DNA from: Saccharospirillum sp.
GTDB taxonomy: Bacteria; Pseudomonadota; Gammaproteobacteria; Pseudomonadales; Natronospirillaceae
NCBI GenBank assembly: GCA_022565595.1
Contig: JAIUML010000004.1
Coordinates: 62,001-126,000 of the forward strand
DNA length: 64,000 nt
Direction: 5' to 3'
Shown: positions 1-8,423 of the stretch, one piece after another
Layout: every line of letters begins with the position of its first letter
Position numbering within the stretch: the first letter of the stretch is position 1
Position numbers and translations under genes: made by a program
Notes under the pieces: model-generated
What the model saw: the letters and a program-made list of their open reading frames with translations, nothing else
Database searches by the model: none
Told to the model about the DNA's origin: nothing

Positions 1-1
1 G

Positions 2-526
2 CAACAAGCGGGCACAGCGCCGCGGCTGGAGATTCAGGAACCGCTGTTGCAACTGCGACAATTTCTGGAAGGTGTTCAGGCCAAAGTGCAGAACAACGCC
101 ATTCAACAGAGTTTCAGCACCCTGACTCAACCAGATATGCCGCAGGTACAGCAATTGAGCATTCCGTTGATCTGGTTGGGTGTGACTGCCTGGGCCAACC
201 TGGAGTGGTGGCAGGAAAAACGCGAACGCAAGGACGAACACAATAAACGAAGCGGAGATCGACTCTGGCGGTTTCGCTTGTTTCTGGAGCTGAAACCCCT
301 GGCACCTCTTTGTGCCGACCTCAGTTGGCACAACCACGAGGCTCAGGTCATATTCTGGTCCCAGGACCCGGGTACACTGAACGCGCTGAACCAGCACCTG
401 GATCAGCTAACCGCCTGGACAGAGGGGCTGGGCGAACGCCAGTTCACCACGCGCCATGGTATGCCGCCAAAGAAAACCACACCCAGATCCGACGACTTTC
501 AACCTCTGGTGGACGTACGCACATGA
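2..526 (+). CDS. FliK-like flagellar hook-length control protein, C-terminal part (5' truncated)
   Basis: The frame is open from the left edge of the window, so the N-terminus is missing; a TTG at 47 is probably not the true start. The visible ~174 residues contain a segment rich in W, L and E followed by a repeated-leucine segment (around LNALNQHLDQLTAWTEGLGE). This resembles the C-terminal domain of FliK-type proteins, which interact with FlhB to switch export specificity. The stop overlaps the start of the next gene as ATGA, and that gene is FlhB-like. The pairing of a FliK-like and a small FlhB-like gene is known in gammaproteobacteria and is the main support for the call. Sequence similarity to FliK is weak, so the name rests partly on context. 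Confidence 0.55.
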   Translation, partial: QQAGTAPRLEIQEPLLQLRQFLEGVQAKVQNNAIQQSFSTLTQPDMPQVQQLSIPLIWLGVTAWANLEWWQEKRERKDEHNKRSGDRLWRFRLFLELKPLAPLCADLSWHNHEAQVIFWSQDPGTLNALNQHLDQLTAWTEGLGERQFTTRHGMPPKKTTPRSDDFQPLVDVRT

Positions 527-870
527 GCGACTCAACCGACAAAGACAACAAGGCAGCAGCGCTGACCTACAACGGCCGCAAAACACCCATCATCAGCGCT
601 CTGGGCGAAGACAAGCAGGCGCGGGCCATTGTCAAACTGGCCGAGGAAAACAAGGTACCAATCTACCAGGATGAGGATCTGGTTCGCATACTCAGCCAGT
701 TTGAGGTCGGCCAACCGGTTCCACCGGAATTGTATGAATGGGTAGCGAGAGTGTTGGCCTTTGCCTTTTTCGTCAAGGACCAGGTGCCCGAAGGGTTCTC
801 CCCAAGCGCCACCCGCTCAGCTTATCAGCGGGTTCGAGATGCCTACGGCAAACCAGACATTACCCCTTAG
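523..870 (+). CDS. FlhB-like protein (cytoplasmic FlhB C-terminal domain only)
   Basis: This 115-residue protein lacks the four membrane helices of FlhB and corresponds to its C-terminal cytoplasmic part. Recognisable FlhB features are A-L-x-Y near residue 12, the K-x-A-R-x-I-V-x-L-A-E-E-N-x-V-P-I-Y stretch in the middle, and L-x-x-x-x-V-G-x-x-V-P-P-E-L-Y-x-W-V-A near residues 65-85. The NPTH self-cleavage motif is not present; the protein begins close to where the cleaved C-terminal fragment would begin. Such stand-alone domains (FhlB-type) can partly replace the FlhB C-terminus in export switching. The ATG at 523 overlaps the upstream stop, implying translational coupling. The 3' end overlaps the convergent hydrolase gene by 11 bp. 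Confidence 0.8.
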   Translation: MSDSTDKDNKAAALTYNGRKTPIISALGEDKQARAIVKLAEENKVPIYQDEDLVRILSQFEVGQPVPPELYEWVARVLAFAFFVKDQVPEGFSPSATRSAYQRVRDAYGKPDITP

Positions 871-1819
871 CTCGGGGCTGCCCATTGACCAGCTTGAGAT
901 GAGGGCGATTCCTGCCGGTGCCACTGTCTTTTAGATGCTCGTTCATCCAGTCCAGCAACAAGGGGAAGTGATCCACCCAGGCGTCGTCATGACGCGTCAG
1001 TTGATCAAAGCGATAATTGCGCAGGTTGCCCTCTTTTCGGCCCAACACCAATAAACGGGCGTTGTGCGTGCCAATACCGCGAATGAACTCGCGAACATCC
1101 TGCAGTTGATCGGCATAACCACCTTTGCGCCGGGCGAAGTACAGGCTGGCGGGCCAATCAAGCACCCGGGCGGCTTCGGCAAAGTCCATTTCCGGGGCTT
1201 CCGGGTCAACCCATTCACCTCTGGACCAGCTCAGAAACTCACGATAGAGACTGATATTTTCCGCCTCTGCTGCCAATCGAAACCAATGCAAGGGCACCTT
1301 GCCAAGCAGAGCACCCAACAGTGGCATGACCTGTCGCCACCAGAAAGCCACAGGGCCAGTTTGCCGACTGATGGCTCTGCGCGCGCCAAAATGCACCATG
1401 CCGACCACACCAGGGCGAACCGAAGCGTGCGCTGCATAGGCCGAGGCCAGCAAGGCCCCACCCAGCCCCTGCCCGATCAGAAAAATGCCCTGACCTTTGG
1501 CACTGCGTCGCGCATCGGCCACCAATCGCGGCAGGTCTTCGTTGATAATGGTCGACAAGCCGTGTTTCAGCTTTCGACTGGGCAAGGGCCAGCTCTGGCC
1601 ATGGCCAATCAGGTCAACCACCAGGCAGGTGTAGCCCATCTCGGCGAGATAAGGCGCCAGACCACGGTCGGTACCGAGAAAGGCCTGAGCACTGCTGCCC
1701 TGCCCATGGAGCATCAGTACAACGCCCCTGGATTGCTCAGGCTCTATGCGGTGCACAAAGAGCTGCCCACCCTGAACCGTGGCAACCTTGTGTCGCTCTT
1801 CTCTGAGGTTACGCTTCAT
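860..1819 (-). CDS. Alpha/beta-hydrolase fold protein lacking the nucleophile serine
   Basis: 319 residues with the alpha/beta-hydrolase layout: the oxyanion-loop motif MLHGQGSS (residues 36-43), VVDLIGHGQS (67-76) and the nucleophile-elbow strand IFLIGQGLGG (112-121). The elbow consensus G-x-S-x-G reads G116-Q-G118-L-G120, so glycine replaces the catalytic serine; the codon is GGG, two changes away from AGC. Lysophospholipase-like sequence surrounds it. The protein may have lost hydrolysis, use another nucleophile, or act as a binding protein. Its start overlaps the hrpA stop (ATGA), so it is translated as the second gene of the hrpA operon. No signal peptide is evident, so it is probably cytoplasmic. 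Confidence 0.8.
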   Translation of the reverse strand: MKRNLREERHKVATVQGGQLFVHRIEPEQSRGVVLMLHGQGSSAQAFLGTDRGLAPYLAEMGYTCLVVDLIGHGQSWPLPSRKLKHGLSTIINEDLPRLVADARRSAKGQGIFLIGQGLGGALLASAYAAHASVRPGVVGMVHFGARRAISRQTGPVAFWWRQVMPLLGALLGKVPLHWFRLAAEAENISLYREFLSWSRGEWVDPEAPEMDFAEAARVLDWPASLYFARRKGGYADQLQDVREFIRGIGTHNARLLVLGRKEGNLRNYRFDQLTRHDDAWVDHFPLLLDWMNEHLKDSGTGRNRPHLKLVNGQPRAKG

Positions 1820-4800
1820 TCAGCGATCACCTCCTGCCATAGCCGATTCAGCCGCTTGGCGGACACAGGCACCCTGGTACCCAGAGTCTGGGCGAAGAGC
1901 GAAACACGATACTCTTCCAATAACCAGCGAAACTCGGACAATGTCGGATTCACCCTTTGTTGCTCACTCAGGTTTTTATGCTTCTGTTGGTAACGTTGCC
2001 AGAATTCTGCCAGTTCATCCACCCATTGATGTTCCTGACGCGGAATTCCACCTGAGCGATTCAATCGTTTGTCCGCCGCTTCGAGGTAACGCGGTAGTTC
2101 ATTACGCCAGGCGTCCGGCATGGCTGAGATAAAGCCGGGATAGACCAGCCGATCCATTTGTGCGGCGATATCCGCGTAGACAAAGGCGGTCGCAAAGTTG
2201 ACCTTGCCTTTCAGTTGTTTACGCACCTGGTGGTGCAACTGCAACACCAGGTGCAGCCAGGTCGCCAGGGCCTGTCCTTTCTCTACCAGGTGCCCGCGTC
2301 CGGCATCGAGCCACTCTCGAAATGCCTGCTCGGTTCTGGGCAACGGTTCCTCGCACAGCAGTGCTGATTGCAAGGCCGCCCAGAGCAGATCCTGTTTCAG
2401 CGCTTCGGCTTTGCCATAGGGCGCGAACATCAGAGCTGATTCCTTGAATCTGGGCAGTTGACCGGCCAGATAATCCAAAGTCTTGCTCAGTTCAAAGCTG
2501 GCCAATCGTACCAGGCCCTGGGCATGCTGTTGTTGCGCCCAATCGGGTTGAGCAAAACGTTCTCTCGCCACCGCATTGATTTTGTCCACCAGCGCCGGGT
2601 AGTAGGCAACCTTGATACCGGCCTGCATCTTATGCTCGATCTCCGGTAGATCACCACAGGCCCAATGGGTCATATGGCTGTCTTTTACAGAACTGCCGGA
2701 TTTTTCGGCTTGAGTGACTGAGGCCGAGGGTGGCGGAGTATCGCGTGCCAGAACTTCGGTGTCGCGGCCGGTTCGCAATACCTTGCCGAATTCATCCACC
2801 ACCTTGAAACGAAAGCGGTGATGGGCTTCCAGGCTCTCGGGATTCCACTGATCGTCCGGCACTCGAATGCCCGTCATGCGGAACAACCGCTCACCCATGG
2901 CCTTGTGCAAGGGGGTATCACTGGGCTCCAGACTGTTGAGCAACGCATCGGCAAAATCCGGTACCGGCACAAAATTGCGGCGATAGGATTTGGGCAGCCC
3001 TTTCAACAGGGCGATCACCTTGTCACGCAGCATGCCCGGCACCAGCCACTCCAGCCGTCCTCTGGGCAACTGAGTCAGGGCACCGGCCGGCACTGTCATG
3101 GTGACACCATCGGCTTCATCGCCCGGCTCGAAACGGTACTCCAAAGGCAAGGACATGCCACCGAGCTGAAAATGATCCGGGTAACGCTGCTCGGTTACTT
3201 CGGTGGCGCCGTGCTGCATCAGTTTATCAGGCGTCAGCAGCAGGTGATCCGGCGCTTGTTTTTTCAGCCAGGCATGAAACCCCTTGGCGTTGACAATGCC
3301 CTCGGGGATTCGCTCATCGTAAAAGGCGAATAGGGTATCGTCATCGACCAGGATGTCTCGTCGGCGCGCTTTCTCCTCGAGTCCAGTGACCTCATCCAGC
3401 ATGGCGCGATTCGCCAGAAAGAAGTCTGCCCGGGTATCGAACTCGCCTTCAACCAGGGCACTGCGAATAAAAATGGCCTTTGCCTGCTCAGGTTCAATGC
3501 GCCCGAAGTGAACCTTGCGTTGACTGACAATGGGCAAGCCATAGAGTGTCAGTGTCTCGCTGGCGACTACCTGGCCCCGCTTTTTCTCCCAATGCGGGTC
3601 GGAATACTGGCGCTTGACCAGATGCTCGCTGAGTGATTCCAGCCAGGCCGGTTCAATTTTTGCCACTGTACGTGCAAAGAGCGCTGTAGTCTCTACCAGC
3701 TCAGCGGCAATCAACCACTTGGGGCCCTTGCGTGACAGCGCTGAGGATGGGTGTATGCGACAGGTTCGACCTCGGGCGGCGGTATAGAGTCGGTCTTCCT
3801 TGAAGGTCGCCACCTGGCTGAGCAGACCCGACATCAGTGCCTTGTGCAGCCCTTCGTAACTGGCTGGCTCGGCGTTCTGCCGATAGCCCATTTCGCGGCA
3901 CAACAAGGTTATCTGGCGGTGAATATCACGCCATTCGCGCATACGAATGTAATTGAGAAACTGAGTCTTGCAGTACTTGCGAAGCTGATTCTGGCTGAGT
4001 TCCTGGCGCTGAGTTTCGTAGCGTTGCCACAAGTTCCAGAAGGCGAGGAAGTCGGAGTCCTTGTCCTTATCGACCGAGTGCTTTTCGGCCGATGCCTGCT
4101 GCTTGTCCTGAGGGCGTTCACGTGGGTCGGGTATCGACAGCGCACTGGTGATGACGAGTACTTCAGCAAGGGCTTTCTGGTTCTGACCCTCTATGATCAT
4201 CCGCCCCAGACGAGGGTCGAGAGGTAACCGAGCCAGTTCCTTGCCAATGGCGGTCAACCGCCCTTTGCTGTCCACTGCAGCCAACTCATTGAGCAGGGTA
4301 TAGCCGTCGCGAATCATGCGGGAATCCGGTGCATCCAGAAACGGAAAATCCTCTACCCTGCCCAGACGCATGTGCAACATCTGCAAGATCACCGAGGCCA
4401 GATTGGTGCGCAGTATTTCTGGGTCGGTAAAGGCAGGCCGTTGCTCGTGTTCTTCTTCACTGAACAGGCGAATACACAAGCCCGGGGCAATACGCCCACA
4501 GCGACCAGCACGCTGGTTGGCGGATGCCTGAGACACCCCCTCAATCGGCAGACGCTGAATTTTGGAACGGTAGGAGTAACGACTGATTCGCACCAGGCCA
4601 CTGTCGATCACATAATGAATGCCAGGCACTGTCAGGGAGGTCTCGGCGACGTTGGTGGAGAGTACTATGCGCCGCCCACTGTGACGGCTGAATATGCGTT
4701 GCTGCTCACTGGCACTGAGCCGCGCATATAGCGGCAGCAATTCGGTATGTTTGAGGTCAGCCCGCCTCAGGCATTGGTATGTTTCGCGAATTTCACGCTC

Positions 4801-5718
4801 TCCGGGCAGAAAGACCAGCACATCACCACCCTTGTTGGCCGTCTCACCAGAACGTTCAAGGCGCTCAATCTCTTCTACTGCATCCAGCACGGCACCCGGC
4901 AGGTCTGCCGAGTAGTCCTCTTCATCGGTGCTCATCGGCCGGTACAGCACATCCACCGGAAAGCCTCGGCCGCTGACTTCGATAACCGGAGCCTGGTCAA
5001 AATGCCGGGAAAAACGCTCAACATCAATGGTGGCTGAGGTGATGATGAGTTTGAGATCGGGCCTCTTGATCAGCAATTGTTTGAGGTAACCCAACAGAAA
5101 GTCGATATTGAGGCTGCGCTCGTGTGCCTCATCGATGATGACCGCATCGTAACGACTCAAAAACGGGTCCTGCTGAATTTCATTGAGCAGAATGCCGTCC
5201 GTCATCAACTTGATCAGGGTGGCATCGCTGGAGGTATCGGTAAAGCGCACCTGGTAGCCAACCGCCTGCCCCAACTCCACTTCCAGCTCCTCGGCAATGC
5301 GGGCAGATACCGAGCGCGCAGCCAGGCGGCGGGGTTGCGTATGGGCAATCATGCCCGCTCGGCCCAGCCCCGCCTGGAGGCAAATCTTGGGAAGCTGTGT
5401 GGTTTTACCCGATCCGGTTTCACCCGCGACCACCACCACCTGGCTGGCCAGCAACACCTCACGAATGTCGTCGGCGCGTTCACTGACCGGCAAGGACTCA
5501 TTCAATGAAATCTTCGGCACCAGGGCTTCGCGCGCGGCACATGCCTTGAGGGATCGCTCAAGGACTCTGGCGACCGATGCCTCTACTCCTTTGCAATTCT
5601 TGCCTGCGGCCAGTTGCTGCTGCCACTGACGACAGCGAGTGCGCAAGAAATGCCGATCGCGCACCAGGCACTGTGGCAAAGCATCAAGAACCTGTTCTGG
5701 ACTCGAAATAGAGGACAT
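1816..5718 (-). CDS. hrpA: ATP-dependent RNA helicase HrpA
   Basis: 1300 residues, the usual size for full-length bacterial HrpA. Walker A GETGSGKT lies at residues 99-106, the DEAH box with flanking IIDEAHERS near 196-199, SAT motif at ITSATID, and motif VI QRAGRCGR. These are followed by the winged-helix, ratchet and OB-fold regions and the long DUF3418 C-terminal domain that distinguishes HrpA from HrpB. It is a DEAH/RHA helicase; in E. coli it is linked to mRNA processing and to rescue of colliding ribosomes. The ATG at 5718 sits 29 bp downstream of a good sigma70 -10 box. An alpha/beta-hydrolase-fold gene is coupled downstream. Confidence 0.97.
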   Translation of the reverse strand: MSSISSPEQVLDALPQCLVRDRHFLRTRCRQWQQQLAAGKNCKGVEASVARVLERSLKACAAREALVPKISLNESLPVSERADDIREVLLASQVVVVAGETGSGKTTQLPKICLQAGLGRAGMIAHTQPRRLAARSVSARIAEELEVELGQAVGYQVRFTDTSSDATLIKLMTDGILLNEIQQDPFLSRYDAVIIDEAHERSLNIDFLLGYLKQLLIKRPDLKLIITSATIDVERFSRHFDQAPVIEVSGRGFPVDVLYRPMSTDEEDYSADLPGAVLDAVEEIERLERSGETANKGGDVLVFLPGEREIRETYQCLRRADLKHTELLPLYARLSASEQQRIFSRHSGRRIVLSTNVAETSLTVPGIHYVIDSGLVRISRYSYRSKIQRLPIEGVSQASANQRAGRCGRIAPGLCIRLFSEEEHEQRPAFTDPEILRTNLASVILQMLHMRLGRVEDFPFLDAPDSRMIRDGYTLLNELAAVDSKGRLTAIGKELARLPLDPRLGRMIIEGQNQKALAEVLVITSALSIPDPRERPQDKQQASAEKHSVDKDKDSDFLAFWNLWQRYETQRQELSQNQLRKYCKTQFLNYIRMREWRDIHRQITLLCREMGYRQNAEPASYEGLHKALMSGLLSQVATFKEDRLYTAARGRTCRIHPSSALSRKGPKWLIAAELVETTALFARTVAKIEPAWLESLSEHLVKRQYSDPHWEKKRGQVVASETLTLYGLPIVSQRKVHFGRIEPEQAKAIFIRSALVEGEFDTRADFFLANRAMLDEVTGLEEKARRRDILVDDDTLFAFYDERIPEGIVNAKGFHAWLKKQAPDHLLLTPDKLMQHGATEVTEQRYPDHFQLGGMSLPLEYRFEPGDEADGVTMTVPAGALTQLPRGRLEWLVPGMLRDKVIALLKGLPKSYRRNFVPVPDFADALLNSLEPSDTPLHKAMGERLFRMTGIRVPDDQWNPESLEAHHRFRFKVVDEFGKVLRTGRDTEVLARDTPPPSASVTQAEKSGSSVKDSHMTHWACGDLPEIEHKMQAGIKVAYYPALVDKINAVARERFAQPDWAQQQHAQGLVRLASFELSKTLDYLAGQLPRFKESALMFAPYGKAEALKQDLLWAALQSALLCEEPLPRTEQAFREWLDAGRGHLVEKGQALATWLHLVLQLHHQVRKQLKGKVNFATAFVYADIAAQMDRLVYPGFISAMPDAWRNELPRYLEAADKRLNRSGGIPRQEHQWVDELAEFWQRYQQKHKNLSEQQRVNPTLSEFRWLLEEYRVSLFAQTLGTRVPVSAKRLNRLWQEVIAE

Positions 5719-5746
5719 GCATCACTTCAGCTAAGAAAGGGCTGGC

Positions 5747-5774
5747 ATTATAGGCATCTAAATCGCCCGTTCAA
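5747..5774 (-). promoter_or_regulatory. Sigma70 promoter of hrpA
   Basis: Read on the minus strand, TTGAAC (5769-5774) and a perfect TATAAT (5747-5752) are separated by 16 bp, and the hrpA start codon follows 28 bp later. This lies in the 350-bp divergent region 5719-6068, which otherwise holds the promoter candidate of the ectoine hydrolase-like gene and no other feature that I can see. Confidence 0.75.
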
Positions 5775-5969
5775 AGTGCTAATCAGCTAGGGTTTCGACG
5801 CAAACTCATTAGTTCCCTAAAGGTAAGAGATTCCAGGAATATCCCTGTCGATACAACTATTTACTGCCCAGAGCGGACCAACGTGCAGATTTCCGAGCCA
5901 GTAAAAGGTGCCCAGCAGGCGTTTGCCCTTTCCAGCGATTCGAGACAGACTTTTCTGGTGCTAATGCAA

Positions 5970-5998
5970 TTGACTCGAATGCTCTATGCCAGTACTAC
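5970..5998 (+). promoter_or_regulatory. Candidate sigma70 promoter of the M24/DoeA-like gene
   Basis: TTGACT at 5970-5975 and TACTAC at 5993-5998 are separated by 17 bp, giving an untranslated leader of roughly 60 bp before the ATG at 6069. The -35 is strong and the -10 weak. AGGAGG occurs at 6050-6055, 13 bp before the ATG, longer than usual. Confidence 0.45.
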
Positions 5999-6068
5999 TA
6001 GGGATGATTTGTGGTGAAACAATCAGGATATTTAGGCCCCCAAAGATTCAGGAGGGGCGCTACGACGG

Positions 6069-7259
6069 ATGGGGGTTCGAGTGAAGCTGGCATTTACCAA
6101 AAAAGAATATTTACAGCGCGTCAAAAAAGTACGGCGAGAAATGCGCACACGGAAAGTCGATGTCCTGATCGCGACTGACCCTGGCAACATGAACTGGCTG
6201 ACCGGCTACGATGGTTGGTCGTTCTATGTGCATCAGGGGGTTGTGATCCATGTTGACCAGGAAGAACCTATCTGGTTCGGCCGTCGTATGGACGAAAATG
6301 CCGCCCTGCTGCGCTGCTTCATGAAACGGGAAAACATGATCAGCTACCCGGAAGAATACGTTCAGAACCTCGAAAAACATCCAATGTCGTGGATTGCCGA
6401 CAACCTCTTTGCCGAAAAGGGCTGGCACGGAGCCACCATTGCCACGGAAATGGACAATTACTACTACACCGCTGACGCCCATCGCTCCTTGAAGTTGGCC
6501 TTACCGGAAGCGCGCTTTGTCGACAGTTACAACCTGGTGAACTGGTGCCGTGCCATCAAGTCGGCCAAGGAAATCGAGTTCATGAAGATCGCGGGCAAGA
6601 TCACCTCCAAAATCCACCAACGGATTCTGGATGTTGCTCGGGTCGGTATTCCCAAGAGTTTCGTTGTCTCTCAGATTTACGAAACAGCGATCGCAGGCAT
6701 CGACGGGCACGCCGGCGACTATCCTTCTATCGTGCCACTACTGCCTTCCGGCAAGGAGGCTTCAGCCTCGCACATCACCTGGGATGAGCGGCCTTTCCGA
6801 GCCAACGAAGGCACTTTCTTCGAGATATCTGGTTGCTATAAACGCTACCACGCCCCGATGTCGCGCACGCTCTACATGGGCAAGCCCAGCCAGCGTTTTC
6901 TCAAAGCAGAAAAAGCACTACTGGAAGCCATCGACTCAGGCCTTGAACAGGCCAAACCCGGCAACCGAACCTGCGACATCGCCAATGCCCTCGACAAGAC
7001 GATGGCGAAATACGACATCGACCGCCAGGGTGCACGTTGCGGCTACCCCATTGGCGTCAGTTACCCACCGGACTGGGGCGAGCGTACCTCCAGCTTGCGT
7101 GCTTCCGACGAAACCGTATTGCAACCAGGCATGACGTTCCACTTCATGCCCGGCATCTGGCAGGAAGACTGGGGCATAGAAATCACCGAAAGCATTCTGA
7201 TCACCGAAACTGGTGTGGAAATGCTGTGCGACTTTCCGCGTAAGCTCTTTGTGAAGTGA
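6069..7259 (+). CDS. doeA: Ectoine hydrolase-like M24-family (creatinase-fold) enzyme
   Basis: 396 residues. An N-terminal creatinase-type domain carries MNWLTGYDGWSFYVHQ (near residue 40), wording I associate with DoeA, which opens the ectoine ring to N-acetyl-diaminobutyrate during ectoine degradation. The C-terminal pita-bread fold is seen from about residue 165 (IKSAKEIEFMKIAGKIT) to PGMTFHFMPGIWQEDWGIEI. Positions that carry metal-binding aspartates in M24 aminopeptidases read EISGCYKRYHAPMSRT, without the D...D pair, as in metal-free creatinase-type enzymes. Length matches DoeA (about 400). No doeB, doeX, doeC or doeD lies nearby, so the assignment rests on sequence alone; another M24 amidinohydrolase is possible. 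Confidence 0.72.
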   Translation: MGVRVKLAFTKKEYLQRVKKVRREMRTRKVDVLIATDPGNMNWLTGYDGWSFYVHQGVVIHVDQEEPIWFGRRMDENAALLRCFMKRENMISYPEEYVQNLEKHPMSWIADNLFAEKGWHGATIATEMDNYYYTADAHRSLKLALPEARFVDSYNLVNWCRAIKSAKEIEFMKIAGKITSKIHQRILDVARVGIPKSFVVSQIYETAIAGIDGHAGDYPSIVPLLPSGKEASASHITWDERPFRANEGTFFEISGCYKRYHAPMSRTLYMGKPSQRFLKAEKALLEAIDSGLEQAKPGNRTCDIANALDKTMAKYDIDRQGARCGYPIGVSYPPDWGERTSSLRASDETVLQPGMTFHFMPGIWQEDWGIEITESILITETGVEMLCDFPRKLFVK

Positions 7260-7270
7260 GGAAACATTCC

Positions 7271-7675
7271 ATGGTAACCGGCAGTTGTTTATGCAAAGCC
7301 GTGCAGTTCGAGGTCACCGGCGAATTGCCACCTATTGTCATGTGCCATTGCCAGCAATGTCGCAAGGCACAAGGTACGGCCTTTGTAACCAATCTGCCGG
7401 TCAACGAGAGCCAGTTCAAGCTGACTCAGGGTAAGGACAACTTGTCGTCCTTTGAATCGTCTCCGGGCAAACACCGGTTTTTCTGCAAGGAATGCGGCTC
7501 TCCCGTGATGAGCAAGACGACCAAACAACCAGGTCAGGTGCGGCTTCGGGCCGGCACACTGGACGGTGATCTCGATACCCGGCCAGCTTTTCATATTTAC
7601 ACCGCCTCCAAAGCCAACTGGTACAGCATTTGCGACGACTTGCCCCAGCATGCCGACCGACCATCGACGAAATGA
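7271..7675 (+). CDS. GFA-fold (CENP-V/GFA) zinc protein
   Basis: 134 residues from the ATG at 7271, which follows a GAGG ribosome site; a GTG at 7256 is an alternative. Zinc-binding cysteines typical of the glutathione-dependent formaldehyde-activating fold are in place: SCLCKAVQF (residues 4-12), CHCQQCRKAQG, and FCKECGSPV, followed by a VRLRAGTLD segment. Members of this fold are mostly of unknown substrate, and only a few act on S-hydroxymethyl-glutathione. The gene is 11 bp downstream of the M24 gene on the same strand, so the two are probably co-transcribed. Confidence 0.85.
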   Translation: MVTGSCLCKAVQFEVTGELPPIVMCHCQQCRKAQGTAFVTNLPVNESQFKLTQGKDNLSSFESSPGKHRFFCKECGSPVMSKTTKQPGQVRLRAGTLDGDLDTRPAFHIYTASKANWYSICDDLPQHADRPSTK

Positions 7676-7754
7676 TTACATCAGCTAGTCGAGGTTTGCG
7701 AAATTCACCTCGAACCGCTATAACGCAGCTCCATATTTCAAAAAGCCGGACAGC

Positions 7755-8423
7755 ATGCAGAAAACCAGAATAGAAGGTGTCCTGTGGGACATGGACGGTG
7801 TATTGATCGATTCAGAACGTCTGGTTCAGTCGGTCTTCGTGGAGGTCATGGATCAGGGAGGTCCCGTTCCTGACCCGGAAAAACGCTACCTAGAAACCAT
7901 CGGTTTGAACCGGACGGGATTGATCAACTGGTTTTTGCAATTTGTACCGGATGAGCAAACCGCAGAAATCTGGATCGACAAGACCCGTGATGGCTTCAAC
8001 CAGCGCTCCCGCACCGAACTGCAACTGAAGCCAGGGGTAAAAGAGTCACTCGACCACCTCACCCAACTGGGCATTCAACAAATGGTCGTCACCAGCACTC
8101 GCACCGCTATGGCAGAAGACAAGCTGGAACGCATGGGATTGCTGGAATATTTCGACAGTATTCTTGGCGGCGACCAGGTTGAAAACGGCAAGCCTCACCC
8201 GGAACCTTACCAGCGTGGCTGTCAAAAACTGGGCATCGATGCCCCTTTTGCTCTGGCCATTGAAGACAGTCCCAATGGCGTGCTCTCGGCACTGAGCGCT
8301 GGCTGTGTGGTGATTCACATACCGGATTTGATAGAAACCGACCCAGTCTGGGAGCAACGCCTGACTGCCAGATTGAACAGCCTGGCAGAGTTCCCTGCCT
8401 GGATGAGTCGTCACTGCCAATGA
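7755..8423 (+). CDS. HAD-superfamily phosphatase/phosphoglucomutase-like protein
   Basis: 222 residues with all HAD motifs of subfamily IA: motif I DMDGVLIDS (residues 12-20), where the first D is the nucleophile and the second the acid/base; motif II VVTSTRT; motif III lysine in GKPHPEPY; motif IV AIEDSPNGVLSA. The helical cap lies between motifs I and II. This pattern fits beta-phosphoglucomutase-like and 2-deoxyglucose-6-phosphatase-like enzymes; the substrate cannot be read from the sequence. Its 3' end overlaps the convergent Lnt-like gene by 13 bp. Confidence 0.85.
   Translation: MQKTRIEGVLWDMDGVLIDSERLVQSVFVEVMDQGGPVPDPEKRYLETIGLNRTGLINWFLQFVPDEQTAEIWIDKTRDGFNQRSRTELQLKPGVKESLDHLTQLGIQQMVVTSTRTAMAEDKLERMGLLEYFDSILGGDQVENGKPHPEPYQRGCQKLGIDAPFALAIEDSPNGVLSALSAGCVVIHIPDLIETDPVWEQRLTARLNSLAEFPAWMSRHCQ

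Noticed and set aside
1064-1993. 309-residue plus-strand frame opposite the hydrolase and hrpA end
   Set aside because: Antisense shadow with no domain, crossing two well-supported minus-strand genes.
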